This document shows positions 62,543 to 64,000 of a DNA stretch of 64,000 nucleotides, piece after piece. The notes under the pieces were generated by a model. The model did not search any database. It saw nothing but the letters and a program-made list of their open reading frames with translations, and was not told where the DNA came from. Position 1 is the first letter of the stretch, and each line of letters opens with the position of its first letter. Both the position numbers and the translations under genes were made by a program. The stretch is from positions 29,115-93,114 of the forward strand of contig DAXETV010000026.1 in the NCBI GenBank assembly GCA_051155775.1. The letters are read 5' to 3'. The stretch is from CAYSCZ01 sp051155775. Its GTDB lineage: Bacteria; Bacteroidota; Bacteroidia; Cytophagales; Cyclobacteriaceae.

Positions 62543-63020
62543 CCCCGGCGGCTGCCCCGGATTCTTCAAATGCCATACCTATATTTCCGGCAGCCAGTAC
62601 AATATCTTTTTCCGGGCCTACATCAGACTGATGAATTTTAATAGAAGCCTTTAGGTTCATCAGCTCCTCAAAAGTAATGTCTGACCCATCCGCTAAGAAA
62701 TTAACTTCAGTAACACTTTCTCCTGTTTCACCATCCAGCGGTGTGAGTAATTTTATGATAGGGGCATCAGCAAATCCCACGTCACCCAGATGTAAGTGTG
62801 CAGGATGTGTATATCCTTTTATGGTACCTGTAACATTTACGTATATTTCTGCATTACCACCAGCTTTTTCTGTTATGGTAACAGAACCACTAACCGCTCC
62901 TGTACCCGGATTTAAGGGGTACACAACCTTATTAGCCGTTAATTCATTGTTGGTATCACCCGAATTGTCACAAGCTGCAAGTATTAATAATGAGGCGAGA
63001 AGGATAAGATATTTTTTCAT
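62514..63020 (-). CDS. CHRD domain lipoprotein
   Basis: 168 residues from the ATG at 63020; an upstream frame to 63086 lacks a good signal. MKKYLILLASLLILAAC gives a lipid-bearing Cys at 17. The mature part fits the CHRD domain, first defined in animal chordin: GAVSGSVTITEKAG, GYTHPAHLHLGDVGFADAPIIKLLTPL and IKIHQSD. Bacterial roles are unknown. It precedes the FG-GAP/T9SS gene with overlapping or adjacent starts, so the two are probably cotranscribed and may act together at the outer membrane. Confidence 0.9.
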   Translation of the reverse strand: MKKYLILLASLLILAACDNSGDTNNELTANKVVYPLNPGTGAVSGSVTITEKAGGNAEIYVNVTGTIKGYTHPAHLHLGDVGFADAPIIKLLTPLDGETGESVTEVNFLADGSDITFEELMNLKASIKIHQSDVGPEKDIVLAAGNIGMAFEESGAAAGDVAVCTSED

Positions 63021-63145
63021 GATAAATTTATTCAAATCAATGTTCCAGTCGTCAGGATTCACATAAAAGACGAAAGGAATTGTCAATTGTTATGATTAAA
63101 ACAAAAATTACTTAAAAAACGCTCACTTATGGCAACAGAAGTTAC

Positions 63146-63649
63146 TTAGTTTACTTGCTCCATATAGATTTCATAAGATAAGGTTGGTGCATGGATCGTA
63201 TCTCTTTTAACCCGGTTATCTATCAGTCCTTCTGCATAAAACCGGCGTTTTTTATAACCTATTTTCGTGGCGTCAATAAACACATCCAGGTTTACAGTGT
63301 CGCTTTTATTTGTTATAGAGTGTGAGTTGTAGGTGAAATTGAACCTGCCGTTGATACCACTGCTTAGCGGGTATTGATTATAGGCAATTATAAAACCGTC
63401 CTGGTATGGATCGTAGGGGCGAACGTAATAGACATCATACTCCAGGTTTACGCCGGTGAGTGGCTCATTGGTCTCAGCATCAAAGACTTTCCCTTCAATT
63501 TTACCGGAAATGAAAGAATTAGGGATACTTTGAATACCTGTTATGGGGCTAATTGGGTTTTGGAGCTGAGGATTCAATCCTTCGTTCTCAGGGTAGTCGC
63601 AACCTTGTATAGTTATTAGTAACAATGTGTATAAAATCCACCGATGCAT
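63146..63649 (-). CDS. Lipoprotein with carboxypeptidase-regulatory-like domain
   Basis: 167 residues from the ATG at 63649 (an upstream ATG at 63664 is possible). The signal MHRWILYTLLLITIQGC gives a lipid Cys. The mature part has GKIEGKVFDAETNEPLTGVNLEYD, the start of a carboxypeptidase-regulatory-like beta sandwich seen at the front of many Bacteroidota surface proteins, then SSGINGRFNFTY. The function is unknown. It is 125 bases upstream of the CHRD gene on the same strand. Confidence 0.82.
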   Translation of the reverse strand: MHRWILYTLLLITIQGCDYPENEGLNPQLQNPISPITGIQSIPNSFISGKIEGKVFDAETNEPLTGVNLEYDVYYVRPYDPYQDGFIIAYNQYPLSSGINGRFNFTYNSHSITNKSDTVNLDVFIDATKIGYKKRRFYAEGLIDNRVKRDTIHAPTLSYEIYMEQVN

Positions 63650-63664
63650 TTTTAAAAATAACAA

Positions 63665-63917
63665 AAAAGAAAATTAAAAGAAAGTGAACTCGGAGGAACA
63701 TGAACTTCTATTTTTAACCATTGATTATCAAGTCGTTATAATCAATTGTATTGATTTGGTAACCGAATAGGTCACCCATTCTTTTGGGATCATTTTGATT
63801 ATCGTTAGAGTGAGTTGGATATTATCAATAGCTAGTGTTCTTCAATTACTTTTTTGTCTCTAATTCTAACCTACTTATTTTACATATTTATTGCTTACAA
63901 GAGTTCAAAGAAACTAT
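63665..63917. other. 253-base divergent gap with TTGAT/ATCAA half sites
   Basis: The gap separates two divergent lipoprotein genes. Bases 63721-63755 hold TTGAT-T-ATCAA, nine bases, then ATCAA-TTGTA-TTGAT: four matching half sites in mirror order. The pair at 63720-63746 also forms a perfect 9-base inverted repeat (ATTGATTAT and ATAATCAAT). This suggests an operator. No coding frame is convincing. Confidence 0.4.
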
Positions 63918-64000
63918 ATGAAATGTAAATACCTTATTTATCTTGGTCTTGTTATTCATTTGGTATCATGTTCTTCAGAGAATACAAATTCTAAAGAGTA
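63918..64000 (+). CDS. Lipoprotein, 3' truncated by the window edge
   Basis: The ATG at 63918 opens MKCKYLIYLGLVIHLVSCSS, a lipoprotein signal with lipobox LVSC, then ENTNSKE up to the edge. Only 27 codons are visible, so no function can be given. Confidence 0.6.
   Translation, partial: MKCKYLIYLGLVIHLVSCSSENTNSKE

Noticed and set aside
63021..63145. TTGACA promoter for the CHRD gene
   Set aside because: A perfect TTGACA exists on the minus strand, but no TAnnTTTG or TATAAT follows at proper spacing.

Overview
The window is chromosomal DNA of a Bacteroidota bacterium, most likely of the Cytophagia/Cytophagales. The evidence is low GC content, the SprA outer-membrane translocon, the gldA/gldF/gldG gliding-motility transporter genes, a secreted protein with a type IX secretion (T9SS) C-terminal sorting domain, families such as DUF4292, DUF4837 and DUF1599 that I know mainly from this phylum, and several Bacteroidota-type promoter -7 boxes (TAnnTTTG). 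I see no rRNA, tRNA, insertion sequence, phage or CRISPR array, and no gene-free stretch longer than about 270 bases. It reads as core genome rather than an island.

Layout. (1) Bases 1-3161, plus strand: the end of a beta-propeller plus Omp85-like barrel protein, then yicC, closed by a two-way terminator. (2) Bases 3212-26709, all minus strand, 16 genes in transcription order: threonine dehydrogenase, enoyl-CoA hydratase, a flippase, a sugar nucleotidyltransferase, a TPR protein, a DUF4292 lipoprotein, an EnvC-like protein, tatA, gatA, an MltD-like transglycosylase, a DUF4837 lipoprotein, maeB, ruvA, sprA, gcvH, tonB. This is mostly cell-envelope biogenesis and protein export. (3) 26806-28240: a small unknown gene and kbl, divergent from tdh. 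(4) 28245-32171: dacA and folP (minus), divergent from a DUF1599 gene, a DoxX/MauE-like gene and aroK (plus). (5) 32151-35098: a FadL-type porin and a strange Ser/Arg-rich exported protein (minus). (6) 35209-39787: proS, nfeD-like, floA and an amidohydrolase (plus). (7) 40055-46293: an SDR, gldA, gldF, gldG, a DUF4340 gene and dnaN (minus). (8) 46440-53557: FMN reductase, Uma2 protein, CcoI-type copper ATPase, fatty acyl-AMP ligase with its own carrier domain, a lipoprotein, a MazG-like protein and a DUF2721 protein. (9) 53685-59435: alpha-amylase, comB, gcvT, rnhB, NUDIX, a DUF6787-like protein and an RluA-type synthase. (10) 59513-64000: an LpxL-like acyltransferase, an FG-GAP/T9SS protein, a CHRD lipoprotein, another lipoprotein, and the start of one more lipoprotein at the right edge.

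How the genes work together. Threonine dehydrogenase and Kbl turn threonine into glycine and acetyl-CoA. GcvH and GcvT, about 52 kb apart, belong to glycine cleavage. SprA, GldA/F/G and the sorting-domain protein belong to T9SS and gliding. The flippase, nucleotidyltransferase, EnvC-like, MltD-like, TatA and DUF4292 genes form an envelope-building block.

The most interesting leads are: a DUF4292 lipoprotein with a LolB-like pattern; two promoters so close to their ATG that the mRNAs may be leaderless; TTG starts overlapping the previous TGA as TTGA at three gene pairs; a Ser/Arg-rich exported protein; a standalone acyl-AMP ligase fused to a carrier domain; ComB without a visible ComA; and an unknown 81-residue protein locked between tdh and kbl. 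I did not find a clearly new multi-gene defence or mobile system.
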